A DNA stretch of 8,716 nt from an uncultured Dysosmobacter sp. (GCA_934597465.1 CAKTSC010000047.1:1-8716); one strand, 5' to 3'; positions 1 to 7,178 are shown, counted from the first letter of the stretch. Notes: generated from the letters alone by a model not told the origin. Numbers and translations: made by a program.

Positions 1-78
1 GGTACAGGGACTCGCTGCTTGCCGTTTTCCTTGCTGTGAGAGGGTTCCCGTAGCGTGCGGATCGTTTTGCCGGGATAT

Positions 79-109
79 CCCCTGCCGCCGCGCACCGCGG
101 CGGCAGGGG
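79..109 (-). terminator. Strong GC hairpin after the operon's last gene
   Basis: Arms 79-92 and 96-109 form a perfect 14-bp inverted repeat around a 3-nt loop. It lies 19 nt past the stop codon of the symporter gene, where the minus-strand operon should end. No T-run follows on the minus strand (the next bases are GC-rich, with only scattered T), so it is either a weak intrinsic terminator or a 3'-end stabilising stem-loop. The remaining bases 1-78 show no gene that I can support. Confidence 0.6.
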
Positions 110-128
110 CATCCATGGATGGAGAAGA

Positions 129-1649
129 TTACTTGACAGCTTCCTTCTTGGTCTTGCTGTTGAAGACACCCCAGTGGAACTCCTTCTCCCGCTTTCCGTC
201 GGGGAAGAGGATGTGGACGTACTCCAGAGGCAGGGGCTTGCCCAGCTTGCTGCCCACGATGTAGCCCGCGAAGGACATGATCATGGCGGGGAAGAAGAAG
301 TGGCAGAAGGGCTGGCCCAGGACATACCAGATGATGGCGGTACCGGCGCCGCAGAGCTGAGCGGTGACGCAGCCGGTGGTGTTGCCGCCCTTCCAGAACA
401 TGCCGCCGAACATAGGAACGGCGATCATGGAGGCCATCATGGTGTGGGAGAAGGTGGCCAGGAAGGTGATCTGGGTGCCGACGCCGCCGACGGTGATGAT
501 GGTCAGCAGAGCCAGGACGACGAACATGACCACCTGGGTGATGCGGAGGATGGTCTTGTCGGAAGCCTTGGGATTGATGCAGTCCTTGTAGAGGTCGTTG
601 GCCACGGCAGCGCCCATGACCAGGATAACGCCGTCCAGGGTGGACATGGCCGCAGCCACGACGGCTGCCATGACCAGGCCCTGCGCCCACTCAGGCATCA
701 GCTGGGTGACCATGTAGGGGAAGACGGAGTCGGTGGATTCCAGCAGGGCATCGCCGTAGAGAGCACGGGCGATGGCGCCGTTGGCGTTGGAGGAATAGAG
801 GATGAACAGCATCAGAAGGATAACGATGACGACAGAGGGCTTGATGACCCGCTTGTCCTTCATGGCAAAACCCTTCTGCAGCAGCTGGGGCAGGCCCCAG
901 GGAGCCAGACCGAAGACGAAGGTCACACCGACCAGCTGGTTCCAGCCCAGAGCACCGGGGGAGCAAACCAGAGTGTCATAATCCATCTCACTGAGAGTGG
1001 TGATAACGTTCTCAATACCACCAATCTTCATGAGGGCCGCGACGAACACGAAGGTAGCGCCGAAGCACATCAGGAGGGACTGGAAGAAGTCGGTAATGGT
1101 GCCGGCCATGAAGCCGCCGATCAGGGAGTAAGCCAGGGTGACGCCCAGGATCAGGTAAACGCTCTGAGCAAAGGTCATGCCGGTAACGGCGGAGATCATC
1201 AGGGCGCTGCCCTTGGCCACGCCGATGAGGTAGGGCAGCAGGAAGACCAGCATGAAGCAGGCCAGCAGGGCGGAGGGGATATTGCTGAGATAGCGCTTTT
1301 TCAGGTAGCCGGGAACGGTAACGACGCCCAGCTGCTTGGAAGCCTTGGAAAGGCCCGCAAAGAGCAGGATGATGCCGATGGGGGTGCAGAGCACCTGCGC
1401 CACGGTATTCCACATGTAGGACATGCCGTTGAAGTAGGCGGTGCCGCAGTTGCCGATGAGCACGGAGGAGCTGAGGTACGTAGAGAAGAAGGCGCAGCCC
1501 AGATACCAGGGGCCCAGGTCACGCTTGCCGACCATGAAGCCGTTGAAGTCCGTGCTGTACTTTCTGCAGTAGATGCCGATGCCGATCATTGCCGCGAAGT
1601 AGATCCAGAAGATGATCATGGCGGTGGAGCCGAGTTTCTCAACAATCAT
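129..1649 (-). CDS. Sodium:solute symporter (SSS family)
   Basis: This 506-residue, very hydrophobic protein has about 12-13 predicted membrane segments and is a typical SSS-family (SLC5-like, LeuT-fold) secondary transporter that couples solute uptake to Na+ entry across the cytoplasmic membrane. Visible signatures are a GGFMAGTITDFFQ stretch at residues 178-190, the usual SSS motif after TM5, and VAAAMSTLDG at 331-340, which carries the adjacent Ser336/Thr337 pair that lines the conserved Na+ site in this family. The C-terminal tail from about 470 is charged and cytosolic. The ATG overlaps the stop of the upstream small membrane-protein gene by 4 nt (ATGA), implying translational coupling, and a purine-rich GGGTGAG lies just upstream. 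As the last gene of the operon it most likely imports the pathway substrate. SSS members carry sugars, amino acids, pantothenate, nucleobases and organic acids, so the cargo cannot be fixed from sequence alone. Confidence 0.93.
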   Translation of the reverse strand: MIVEKLGSTAMIIFWIYFAAMIGIGIYCRKYSTDFNGFMVGKRDLGPWYLGCAFFSTYLSSSVLIGNCGTAYFNGMSYMWNTVAQVLCTPIGIILLFAGLSKASKQLGVVTVPGYLKKRYLSNIPSALLACFMLVFLLPYLIGVAKGSALMISAVTGMTFAQSVYLILGVTLAYSLIGGFMAGTITDFFQSLLMCFGATFVFVAALMKIGGIENVITTLSEMDYDTLVCSPGALGWNQLVGVTFVFGLAPWGLPQLLQKGFAMKDKRVIKPSVVIVILLMLFILYSSNANGAIARALYGDALLESTDSVFPYMVTQLMPEWAQGLVMAAVVAAAMSTLDGVILVMGAAVANDLYKDCINPKASDKTILRITQVVMFVVLALLTIITVGGVGTQITFLATFSHTMMASMIAVPMFGGMFWKGGNTTGCVTAQLCGAGTAIIWYVLGQPFCHFFFPAMIMSFAGYIVGSKLGKPLPLEYVHILFPDGKREKEFHWGVFNSKTKKEAVK

Positions 1650-1828
1650 TTCTTCTCACCCTTCCCTTCCTTCTTCATCTTCACGAACGGTTCGACGTCA
1701 ATGGGGTCACCCTCCCATTCGTCCATGTTGCGCTGATCTTCGATCCACATCACGACGAAAATGAGAATGATCATTGCAATGGGGGTGCCAAACCACGCAA
1801 ACGCGGTTCCCAGAGGAAGCCCAAACAT
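1646..1828 (-). CDS. Small one-helix symporter accessory protein
   Basis: This 60-residue protein has one hydrophobic segment (about residues 8-28, ending in VVMWIED) and a charged cytosolic tail rich in Asp, Glu and Lys. Small single-helix proteins of this sort are often encoded directly before SSS transporters and are thought to help them assemble or function; I infer the same role here. Its stop codon overlaps the symporter start by 4 nt, so the two are probably made in a fixed ratio. A GGGAG ribosome site lies 8 nt before the ATG. It is too short and variable for family assignment beyond this context. Confidence 0.8.
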   Translation of the reverse strand: MFGLPLGTAFAWFGTPIAMIILIFVVMWIEDQRNMDEWEGDPIDVEPFVKMKKEGKGEKK

Positions 1829-1883
1829 ATCTCTTTCTCCCTTCTAAAAATTTGGTCTTGCTGTTATCACCTGACTTTGATTT

Positions 1884-3179
1884 TCACAGGCCTTCCGCCT
1901 GTTCGATCACGCGCGGCACCAGGTCTGCCCCGTGGGTCAGCAGCCCGAAGGTGGCCGCCTCCCCTTCAAAGCCTCTTGCAATGGCAATGGCTTCCTTCAG
2001 ACTCGGTGCGTAGGTATAGCCCAGATACTCCGTGGTCTCCCGGTCGATGCCCTCGGATACCAGGATCACCTTCGCCATCTGGCGCATCACGCCGGCGCTG
2101 ATGTATCCCGTGGAGCCAACCACGTCCGAAAACTGGCCGGTCTTGCTGAGATGGAAGATCCTTTCCGGATCCATCGTCCCCAGCTGCATCACGTCGGGGT
2201 GCTCGGGATAGGCCCCCTCAAAGCAGGGCGCCGCCAGGATGATGGTGCCGCCCTTCCGGACGCTCATACATCCCGCCGCCAGGGCCTTGCCCGCCTGCCA
2301 AAGATCCCGGTTGGCGGGGTAGGAGCCCACGATGACCACGTCCGGACGGACGGTCACCTCCTGCTGGTAGACCTCCTGGGCGTACTGCACGCCGCGGCGG
2401 TGCGCCGCTCTGGGCTCACCGGCCACCACATGCACGACCTCTTCCTTGAGGTTGAGAATGGTGTTGAGGATGAAGCGGAGTCCCGCCTTCTTGGCGATCT
2501 CCTCGATATCCAGGCGGATATCGTTCTCCGCGTTGCCGAAGCGCTCCGGCCAGTCAAGGCTGCTGTTGAGATGGACGGCCGCCGTGGTCTCCTTCCCGCA
2601 GATGCCGGGCTGGATGCTCTTGGCGCCGCCGGACCAGCCGGCCACGAAATGGGGGATGATGTTGCCGATACACATGCCGAAGTCGCTTTCCACGAAGCTC
2701 CGGTTCACATACACCGGGGAGCCGAACTTTGTTTCCCCGCAATAGCTCAGCTCCGCCGGGTTGTCGTACTCATGGTTGATGATCCGCAGGCGGCGGTAGC
2801 ATTCGCTGCCCACCCGCTTCTCGATCTCTTCCGGCGTCATGTAGCGGTGGGAGCCCAGCGCGATGATGACGGTGATCTGGGAGTCCTCCACGCCGTAGCG
2901 GTTCAGCTCGTTCACCACCACCGGAAGGATCCGGTTCACGGGGGTGACACGGGTGTTGTCGTCCACGACGATGGCGATCCGTTTCCCCGCTGGATCGCCC
3001 AGAACCTCCGGGATCGCGGGCATGCCGATGGGCTCGCGCATAGCCCGCAGGATCTCCGCCTTCTCATCCGGCACGGGAGAGATCGCCTTGGGACTGATCG
3101 TCCAGGCGACGGACTCCTCCGGGAGCCGGAACTCCTTGGCCGCCTCCCCCCAGGGGACGCGCAGGATAATCTCTGCCAT
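1884..3179 (-). CDS. LarA-like nickel-pincer racemase/epimerase
   Basis: This 431-residue protein has full LarA length (DUF2088 domain plus C-terminal domain). LarA enzymes use a nickel-pincer nucleotide cofactor to racemise or epimerise 2-hydroxy acids by hydride transfer. Key residues of the characterised lactate racemase are all visible: DNTR with Arg77; GSHR with the catalytic His111; PH with His177; GGAK with Lys187, the residue that tethers the cofactor; and a Ni-ligand His203. The 10- and 16-residue spacings His177-Lys187-His203 match those of LarA. Gln295 and Lys298 (WQAGK) also match the distal substrate-side pair. It should therefore be catalytically competent, given cofactor made by LarB/LarC/LarE, which are not encoded in this window. 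LarA homologues also act on malate, phenyllactate, hydroxyglutarate and sugar acids, so lactate should not be assumed. It is the fourth operon gene, 78 nt after the carbamoyltransferase, separated by a strong hairpin. The ribosome site is weak (GAGAG about 7 nt, or AAGGA about 13 nt, upstream). Confidence 0.9.
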   Translation of the reverse strand: MAEIILRVPWGEAAKEFRLPEESVAWTISPKAISPVPDEKAEILRAMREPIGMPAIPEVLGDPAGKRIAIVVDDNTRVTPVNRILPVVVNELNRYGVEDSQITVIIALGSHRYMTPEEIEKRVGSECYRRLRIINHEYDNPAELSYCGETKFGSPVYVNRSFVESDFGMCIGNIIPHFVAGWSGGAKSIQPGICGKETTAAVHLNSSLDWPERFGNAENDIRLDIEEIAKKAGLRFILNTILNLKEEVVHVVAGEPRAAHRRGVQYAQEVYQQEVTVRPDVVIVGSYPANRDLWQAGKALAAGCMSVRKGGTIILAAPCFEGAYPEHPDVMQLGTMDPERIFHLSKTGQFSDVVGSTGYISAGVMRQMAKVILVSEGIDRETTEYLGYTYAPSLKEAIAIARGFEGEAATFGLLTHGADLVPRVIEQAEGL

Positions 3180-3197
3180 AGTTTTCTCTCATCCTTT

Positions 3198-3233
3198 CGT
3201 TCCCGCCCCGCCCCGCAGGACGGGGCGGGAACG
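3198..3233 (-). other. 13-bp GC stem-loop between carbamoyltransferase and larA-like genes
   Basis: Arms 3198-3210 and 3221-3233 are perfectly complementary (13 bp, nearly all G/C) around a 10-nt loop. The element fills most of the 78-nt gap between the two genes. On the minus strand it is followed by GAAAGGATGAG rather than a T-run, so it does not look like an intrinsic terminator. An mRNA processing or stability element that sets different levels for upstream and downstream genes is the likeliest role. Confidence 0.65.
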
Positions 3234-3257
3234 CGGTCGCTGCTCGGTGAAGTAAGA

Positions 3258-4250
3258 TCAGATCTTATCGGACATCAGGCCGACGCAGATAGCCTTGTGG
3301 GCGTGCAGACGGTTCTCAGCCTGATCGTAAACGGCGCTGTGGGGGCCGTCCATGACGGAGTCGGTGACCTCCTGGTTGCGGTTGGCGGGCAGGGGATGCA
3401 TGTAGATGGCGTTGGGATCGGCCAGCTCGAAGTGATGGTCGTTGACGCACCAGGTATCCTTGAACTGCTCACGATACTTGAGGTCTTCCTCTCTGGGCAT
3501 GGAGTAGGAGCCCCAGCTCTTGGCGTAGATGACGATGGCGTCCTCGGAGGCCTCGTTGAGGTCGTGGGTGATGTTCAGCTTGGCGCCGGAGGAGGGAGCC
3601 ACTCGGTTAAAGTAATCCATGTACTCCTGGTGCAGGTCATAGCCCTCGGGATAGGCCAGGGTCAGGTTCATGCCCAGCAGGCCGGCAGCGGCCAGGATGG
3701 CCTGGGGAACGCCGGCGGGCTTGAAGCGCTCGGAGTAAGCCCAGGACATGACGACCTTCTTCTTCTTGAAGTCGTCACCGAACTTCTCCTTCATGGTCAC
3801 GAGGTCGGCGATGCACTGGCAGGGATGCTCAAAGTCGTCCAGAGCGTTGATGACGGGGATGGAGGCGTTCTCGGCGACGGTGCGGACGACCTCACGGCCC
3901 ATGCCCAGCTCGGGCAGGTCGTAGATGCGGATCAGCAGGCCGTTGAGGTAGCGGCTCAGAACCTTGGCGGTGTCAGCCCAGGACTCCTTGTGGGCCAGCT
4001 GCATCTCGGTGGAGTTGTAGAACTGCGCATGGCCGCCCAGCTGGGTCAGGCCGGTCTCGAAGGAGACGCGGGTACGGGTGGAGGGGTTGGCGAAGATCAT
4101 GCCGAAGCTCTTGTTCTTCAGCAGCTCGTCGTGGCGCTCGCCGCGATCCAGCTGATGCTTCAGATACAGGGCCTCATCGATGAGCCACTCCAGCTCGGGC
4201 TTGGAGAGATCCATGATGCTGAGGAAATTCTTGCCTCTCAAAGTGTTCAT
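3258..4250 (-). CDS. Carbamoyltransferase, acetylornithine/YgeW-like, substrate unknown
   Basis: This 330-residue protein belongs to the aspartate/ornithine carbamoyltransferase superfamily, which transfers a carbamoyl group between carbamoyl phosphate and an amine. The N-terminal carbamoyl-phosphate domain carries STRTR at 57-61 and HPCQ at 142-145. The second domain has HPLPANR at 285-291 and the VTDSVMDGP and DQAENRLH stretches near the C-terminus. Classical ornithine enzymes have HCLP and a WxSMG motif; this one has HPLP and YAKSWG (242-247), the latter recalling the knotted N-acetylornithine and YgeW enzymes. Aspartate enzymes also have HPLP. The acceptor is therefore probably not plain ornithine. 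Following a ring-opening amidohydrolase, the likely direction is catabolic: phosphate plus a ureido acid gives an amine and carbamoyl phosphate. A good AAAGGAG site lies 9 nt before the ATG. A biosynthetic arginine role cannot be excluded but does not fit the neighbours. Confidence 0.88.
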   Translation of the reverse strand: MNTLRGKNFLSIMDLSKPELEWLIDEALYLKHQLDRGERHDELLKNKSFGMIFANPSTRTRVSFETGLTQLGGHAQFYNSTEMQLAHKESWADTAKVLSRYLNGLLIRIYDLPELGMGREVVRTVAENASIPVINALDDFEHPCQCIADLVTMKEKFGDDFKKKKVVMSWAYSERFKPAGVPQAILAAAGLLGMNLTLAYPEGYDLHQEYMDYFNRVAPSSGAKLNITHDLNEASEDAIVIYAKSWGSYSMPREEDLKYREQFKDTWCVNDHHFELADPNAIYMHPLPANRNQEVTDSVMDGPHSAVYDQAENRLHAHKAICVGLMSDKI

Positions 4251-4282
4251 TGTTTTCTTCTCCTTTGAATGTGATATATCGC

Positions 4283-4299
4283 AAGGCGCGTTCCGCCTT
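4283..4299 (-). other. Short intergenic hairpin before the carbamoyltransferase gene
   Basis: AAGGCG (4283-4288) and CGCCTT (4294-4299) pair as a 6-bp stem with a 5-nt loop in the 78-nt gap between the amidohydrolase stop and the carbamoyltransferase start. It lies upstream of the AAAGGAG ribosome site and has no T-run, so it is a minor mRNA structure at most. Confidence 0.35.
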
Positions 4300-4328
4300 A
4301 CCGAACGAATGATTGCGGGGCTTTGCGC

Positions 4329-5675
4329 TCAGGGGCGCACCCGGGTGCCCCAGCCGGGTTCCGCTGTGATTCGGCCGTTCTCATAGACCGTCTGGCCGCG
4401 CACCAGCGTGCGCACGATGGTGCCGCCGGTCTCCCGGCCCTGATAGAGCCGGGCGCAGTCCTTGGCCTGGGTGAAAAGCTTTGTCACGTCCACGGTGTAG
4501 CCGCGGCGGCAGTCCACCAGAACGATGTCCGCGTCCGCGCCGGGACGGAGGCTGCCCTTGTGGGGGTAGAGGCCGAAGATCTTGGCCGGGCGCTCGCTGG
4601 CGTAGGCCGCGATCTGGGAGAGGGTGAACTCTCCGGTCTTCACCCGGTAGAGCAGCATGGGCAGGGTCAGCTCCATGGCGGCCAGACCGTCGGGGGTCTT
4701 CTCCGCCAGCTTCTCCTCCTGGGTGAAGGGGGCGTGGTCGCTGCCCAGCATGTCGATGTGGCCCTCGGCGAAGTGACGGCGCATCCGGGGCAGGCCCGCA
4801 CTCTCCCGCAGGGGCGGCTTCAGCTTGCCCCAGGGCCCCAGGCGGATGGCATCCTCGGTGCTGCCCTCAAAGTAGTGGACGCAGCTCTCGATGTAGGCCT
4901 CCTGGCCTTCCCGCCGCATGCCGCGGATCAGCTCCACACCCGCAGGGCTGCTGGTGTGGCAGAGGCTGATGCGGGTGCCGCAGTCCGCCGCGATGACCAT
5001 GGCCCGGGCGATGGCGTCCAGCTCCACGATGGGCGGGCGGGCATAGTAGGGAACGCAGAGGTACTTCCGGTAACGGGGGTCGCTCTGCACAAGATCGATG
5101 AGCGGATCGGACTCCGCGTGAATGGCCAGGATCTTTCCGGTGGCGGCCACCTCCTCGCAGACCCGGTAAAGGGTGCCGGAATCCGGGGCCGTCAGGCCGT
5201 GGAACTCGTTCTCCCGGCCGGGAACGGCCTTCTGGGAGAAGGTCTTGAAGCCCACCACGCCGGCCTTCGCCAAAGGCGCAATGTCCGCAAGGTTGTCGTA
5301 GCCCGCGGCCCCGTAGAAGGCCACGTCCACCACGGCCTCCTTCTCCATGACCTCGGCCCGCTGCTCCAGCAGCTCCACCGTGGAGGTGGCAGGCCGGGAA
5401 ACGGGCATCTCAAAGACGGTGGTGATGCCGCCCGCGGCCGCCGCGCTGGTGCCGCTGAGGAAGGTCTCCCGGTGGCTGATGCCCGGGGCCCGGATATGCA
5501 CGTGGGTATCCAGCAGCCCCGGCAGGGCGGTGAGGCCCGTGCCGTCGATGACCTTGCGGGCGCCGCCGGTCACGGGAACGATCTTCCCGTCCCGGATGCC
5601 CAGGTCACCCCGGACGACCCGGTCGCTGTAAACGATGTCAACGTTCTGAATGATGGTATCCAGGAGCTCCGCCAT
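4329..5675 (-). CDS. Cyclic-ureide amidohydrolase (dihydropyrimidinase/allantoinase/hydantoinase type)
   Basis: This 448-residue metal-dependent TIM-barrel amidohydrolase matches the usual length of the family that opens cyclic amides such as dihydrouracil, hydantoins, allantoin and dihydroorotate. The complete binuclear-metal set is visible: His58 and His60 in DTHVH, Lys144 in GFK (carboxylated bridging lysine), His186 in AIHAE, His240 in LCH, and catalytic Asp313 in GSDHAP. A KPPLR motif (286-290) precedes the last metal ligand as in allantoinases and dihydropyrimidinases. Arg62 follows the HVH pair, giving the HxHxR pattern of dihydroorotases, where that Arg binds the substrate carboxylate; the MPN motif expected there is instead MPV (90-92), closer to allantoinases. 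The substrate is thus unresolved among ring ureides. It starts 28 nt after the preA-like gene with an AAAGGGG site 9 nt from the ATG, consistent with acting on that enzyme's product to yield an N-carbamoyl acid. Confidence 0.88.
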   Translation of the reverse strand: MAELLDTIIQNVDIVYSDRVVRGDLGIRDGKIVPVTGGARKVIDGTGLTALPGLLDTHVHIRAPGISHRETFLSGTSAAAAGGITTVFEMPVSRPATSTVELLEQRAEVMEKEAVVDVAFYGAAGYDNLADIAPLAKAGVVGFKTFSQKAVPGRENEFHGLTAPDSGTLYRVCEEVAATGKILAIHAESDPLIDLVQSDPRYRKYLCVPYYARPPIVELDAIARAMVIAADCGTRISLCHTSSPAGVELIRGMRREGQEAYIESCVHYFEGSTEDAIRLGPWGKLKPPLRESAGLPRMRRHFAEGHIDMLGSDHAPFTQEEKLAEKTPDGLAAMELTLPMLLYRVKTGEFTLSQIAAYASERPAKIFGLYPHKGSLRPGADADIVLVDCRRGYTVDVTKLFTQAKDCARLYQGRETGGTIVRTLVRGQTVYENGRITAEPGWGTRVRP

Positions 5676-5703
5676 ACCGCGATTCCCCTTTCTTCAGATT
5701 CTC

Positions 5704-6918
5704 TTACTTGTGCTCCAGGGTGATGCACCCGGCGGGACACACCAGCGGGCAGAGACCGCAGCCGATGCAGCGCTCAGTGACGAAGGCCTTGCCGTCCCGC
5801 ATCTCGATGGCGTTGCCGGTGCCGTCCTGGCAGGCGTGGAAGCAGATCTCGCAGCCGCGGCACTTCTCGGGATCCACGTGGGCCTGGATCTTGTGGTCGC
5901 GGGGCAGATCGCCGTGATCCATGAAGCGCTTCAGGCCCTCGCCCCGGATCTCGTCCAGAGAGTGGAAGCCCTTGTCGGCCAGGTACTTGGACATGCCCTC
6001 GATGAGGTTCTCGGCCATGGCGAAGCCCTTGAACATGGGCGCGGTGCAAAGCTGCGTGGCGTAGCAGCCCATCAGCACGAACTCGATGCAGTCCTGCCAG
6101 TTCCACATGCCGCCGCAGCCAATGACGGGCACGTCCATGCGGGTCAGGATCTCGCCGACGCAGCGCAGGGCGATAGGCTTGATGGCCTGGCCGCTGTAAC
6201 CGGTGAAGGAGGAGAAGCCTTCCACGTTGGGATAGGGCTCCATGGTGTCCAGATTGAAGCCGGAGATGCCGGGCACGCTGTTGATGGCGGTGATGCCGTC
6301 CGCGCCGCCGCGCATGGCAGCCGCGGCCACATCCCAGATGTAGGAGGTGATGGAGGGGAGCTTGGCAATGATGGGCTTGTCCGTGGCGGAGCGCACCCAG
6401 CGGGTGATCATCTCGGTAGCCGCGGGATCCTTGCCGATGGAGGCGCCGCCGCCGGCGGCGTGGAAGGCGTGGGAGCAGGAGAAGTTCAGCTCGAAGCCGT
6501 CAACACCGGCCTCAGTGAAAACCTTGGCCGCGCGGATCCAGTCATCCTCGTTGCGGTTGGAGGTACGCATGATGGAAGCGAAGATGGGACGGTCGGGATA
6601 CTCCCGCTTGATGCGGTGCACCACCTCGGCCCACCACTCCAGATCGTGGGTGCTGCTGACTTCCATGTTGGCAAAGCCGGCCGTCCGGCCGTTGATCTTC
6701 ACCGTGTTGAAGCGCGGAGTCACGTTGGTGTGCGCGTTGAGATCCATGGCAACGGTCTTCAGGATCGCGCCGCCCCAGCCGCACTCAAAGGCGTGCAGCA
6801 CCTTCTCGGCGGAGTCCGTCTCCGGGCCGGAAGCCAAAATGAGCGGGTTCGGAAATTCCACGCCGCAGACGTTCACCTTCAGATCAACGCCATGAGTTCC
6901 CCGGTAATCCTTGTACAT
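5704..6918 (-). CDS. preA: PreA-like dihydropyrimidine dehydrogenase subunit (FMN, 2x 4Fe-4S)
   Basis: This 404-residue protein resembles the catalytic PreA subunit of bacterial dihydropyrimidine dehydrogenase and the matching domains of mammalian DPD, which reduce uracil or thymine at the C5-C6 bond. An FMN TIM barrel of the dihydroorotate-dehydrogenase type covers about 10-310, with LASGPET (28-34), ELNFSCSH (143-150, Cys148 at the DPD catalytic-cysteine position) and INS (212-214). Two 4Fe-4S motifs close the protein: CxxCxxCxxxC from Cys353 to Cys363, and a second from Cys384 to Cys394 followed by Pro. DPD has SCPHG and a TNT motif where this has SCSHA and INS, so the substrate may differ from uracil. 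No PreT (NAD(P)H/FAD) partner is encoded in the window, leaving the electron donor open. I chose the ATG at 6918 because GAGGG lies 7 nt upstream; the in-frame ATG at 6966 has a poor site and sits in a hairpin loop. First gene of the operon. Confidence 0.87.
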   Translation of the reverse strand: MYKDYRGTHGVDLKVNVCGVEFPNPLILASGPETDSAEKVLHAFECGWGGAILKTVAMDLNAHTNVTPRFNTVKINGRTAGFANMEVSSTHDLEWWAEVVHRIKREYPDRPIFASIMRTSNRNEDDWIRAAKVFTEAGVDGFELNFSCSHAFHAAGGGASIGKDPAATEMITRWVRSATDKPIIAKLPSITSYIWDVAAAAMRGGADGITAINSVPGISGFNLDTMEPYPNVEGFSSFTGYSGQAIKPIALRCVGEILTRMDVPVIGCGGMWNWQDCIEFVLMGCYATQLCTAPMFKGFAMAENLIEGMSKYLADKGFHSLDEIRGEGLKRFMDHGDLPRDHKIQAHVDPEKCRGCEICFHACQDGTGNAIEMRDGKAFVTERCIGCGLCPLVCPAGCITLEHK

Positions 6919-6925
6919 GTTTTCG

Positions 6926-6930
6926 CCCTC
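6926..6930 (-). promoter_or_regulatory. Ribosome binding site deciding the preA-like start
   Basis: The minus strand reads GAGGG, then 7 nt, then the ATG at 6918. This is the only good Shine-Dalgarno match near either in-frame ATG and sets the start at 6918, removing 16 residues from the longest reading frame. Confidence 0.75.
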
Positions 6931-6953
6931 ACATTCTTTCTGATACTGGTTTT

Positions 6954-6979
6954 GTTCCGCAGTCATACGCCTGCGGAAC
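6954..6979 (-). other. Perfect 9-bp hairpin just upstream of the preA-like ribosome site
   Basis: GTTCCGCAG (6954-6962) pairs perfectly with CTGCGGAAC (6971-6979) around an 8-nt loop, 23 nt upstream of the GAGGG site. The alternative in-frame ATG (6966) lies in the loop. No T-run follows. It may be the final element of the structured leader or an mRNA stabiliser. Confidence 0.6.
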
Positions 6980-7178
6980 CGATCCTTATTTCAACGACCG
7001 GCGTCTCCCCCGGCCCCCGGTCTTCGGGTGCCGAAAAGGTCGCACCGGGCATCAAAAACGAAGCAAACGCTGGAAGATCCCAGGGGTTTTGCCGCTTTTC
7101 CGACCGGAATCGGCGGCTGCCCTCCCTGGGTATGGGCTCCAGTCTTACCCAAAATTGCTAAAAAATCGGCATCATTTT

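Noticed and set aside
3258..4250. Simple assignment as arginine-biosynthetic ArgF
   Set aside because: The HCLP and WxSMG motifs of ornithine enzymes are replaced, and the neighbours are catabolic rather than arginine genes.
1932..4268. A 778-codon open frame on the plus strand, and similar long frames at 174-1736, 4323-5723 and 5650-7161
   Set aside because: They lie opposite real genes with complete catalytic motifs, cross intergenic gaps, and have compositions dominated by Gly, His, Asp and Ala. Long antisense frames are expected from GC-rich codon use.
5704..6966. Longer start for the preA-like gene at the ATG at 6966
   Set aside because: Its ribosome site is poor and it lies in the loop of a 9-bp hairpin; the extra 16 residues do not resemble the family N-terminus, while the ATG at 6918 has GAGGG at 7 nt.
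7157..7174. Five-codon leader peptide (MMPIF) in the operon leader
   Set aside because: There is no Shine-Dalgarno site before it and no run of regulatory codons as expected for an attenuator peptide.
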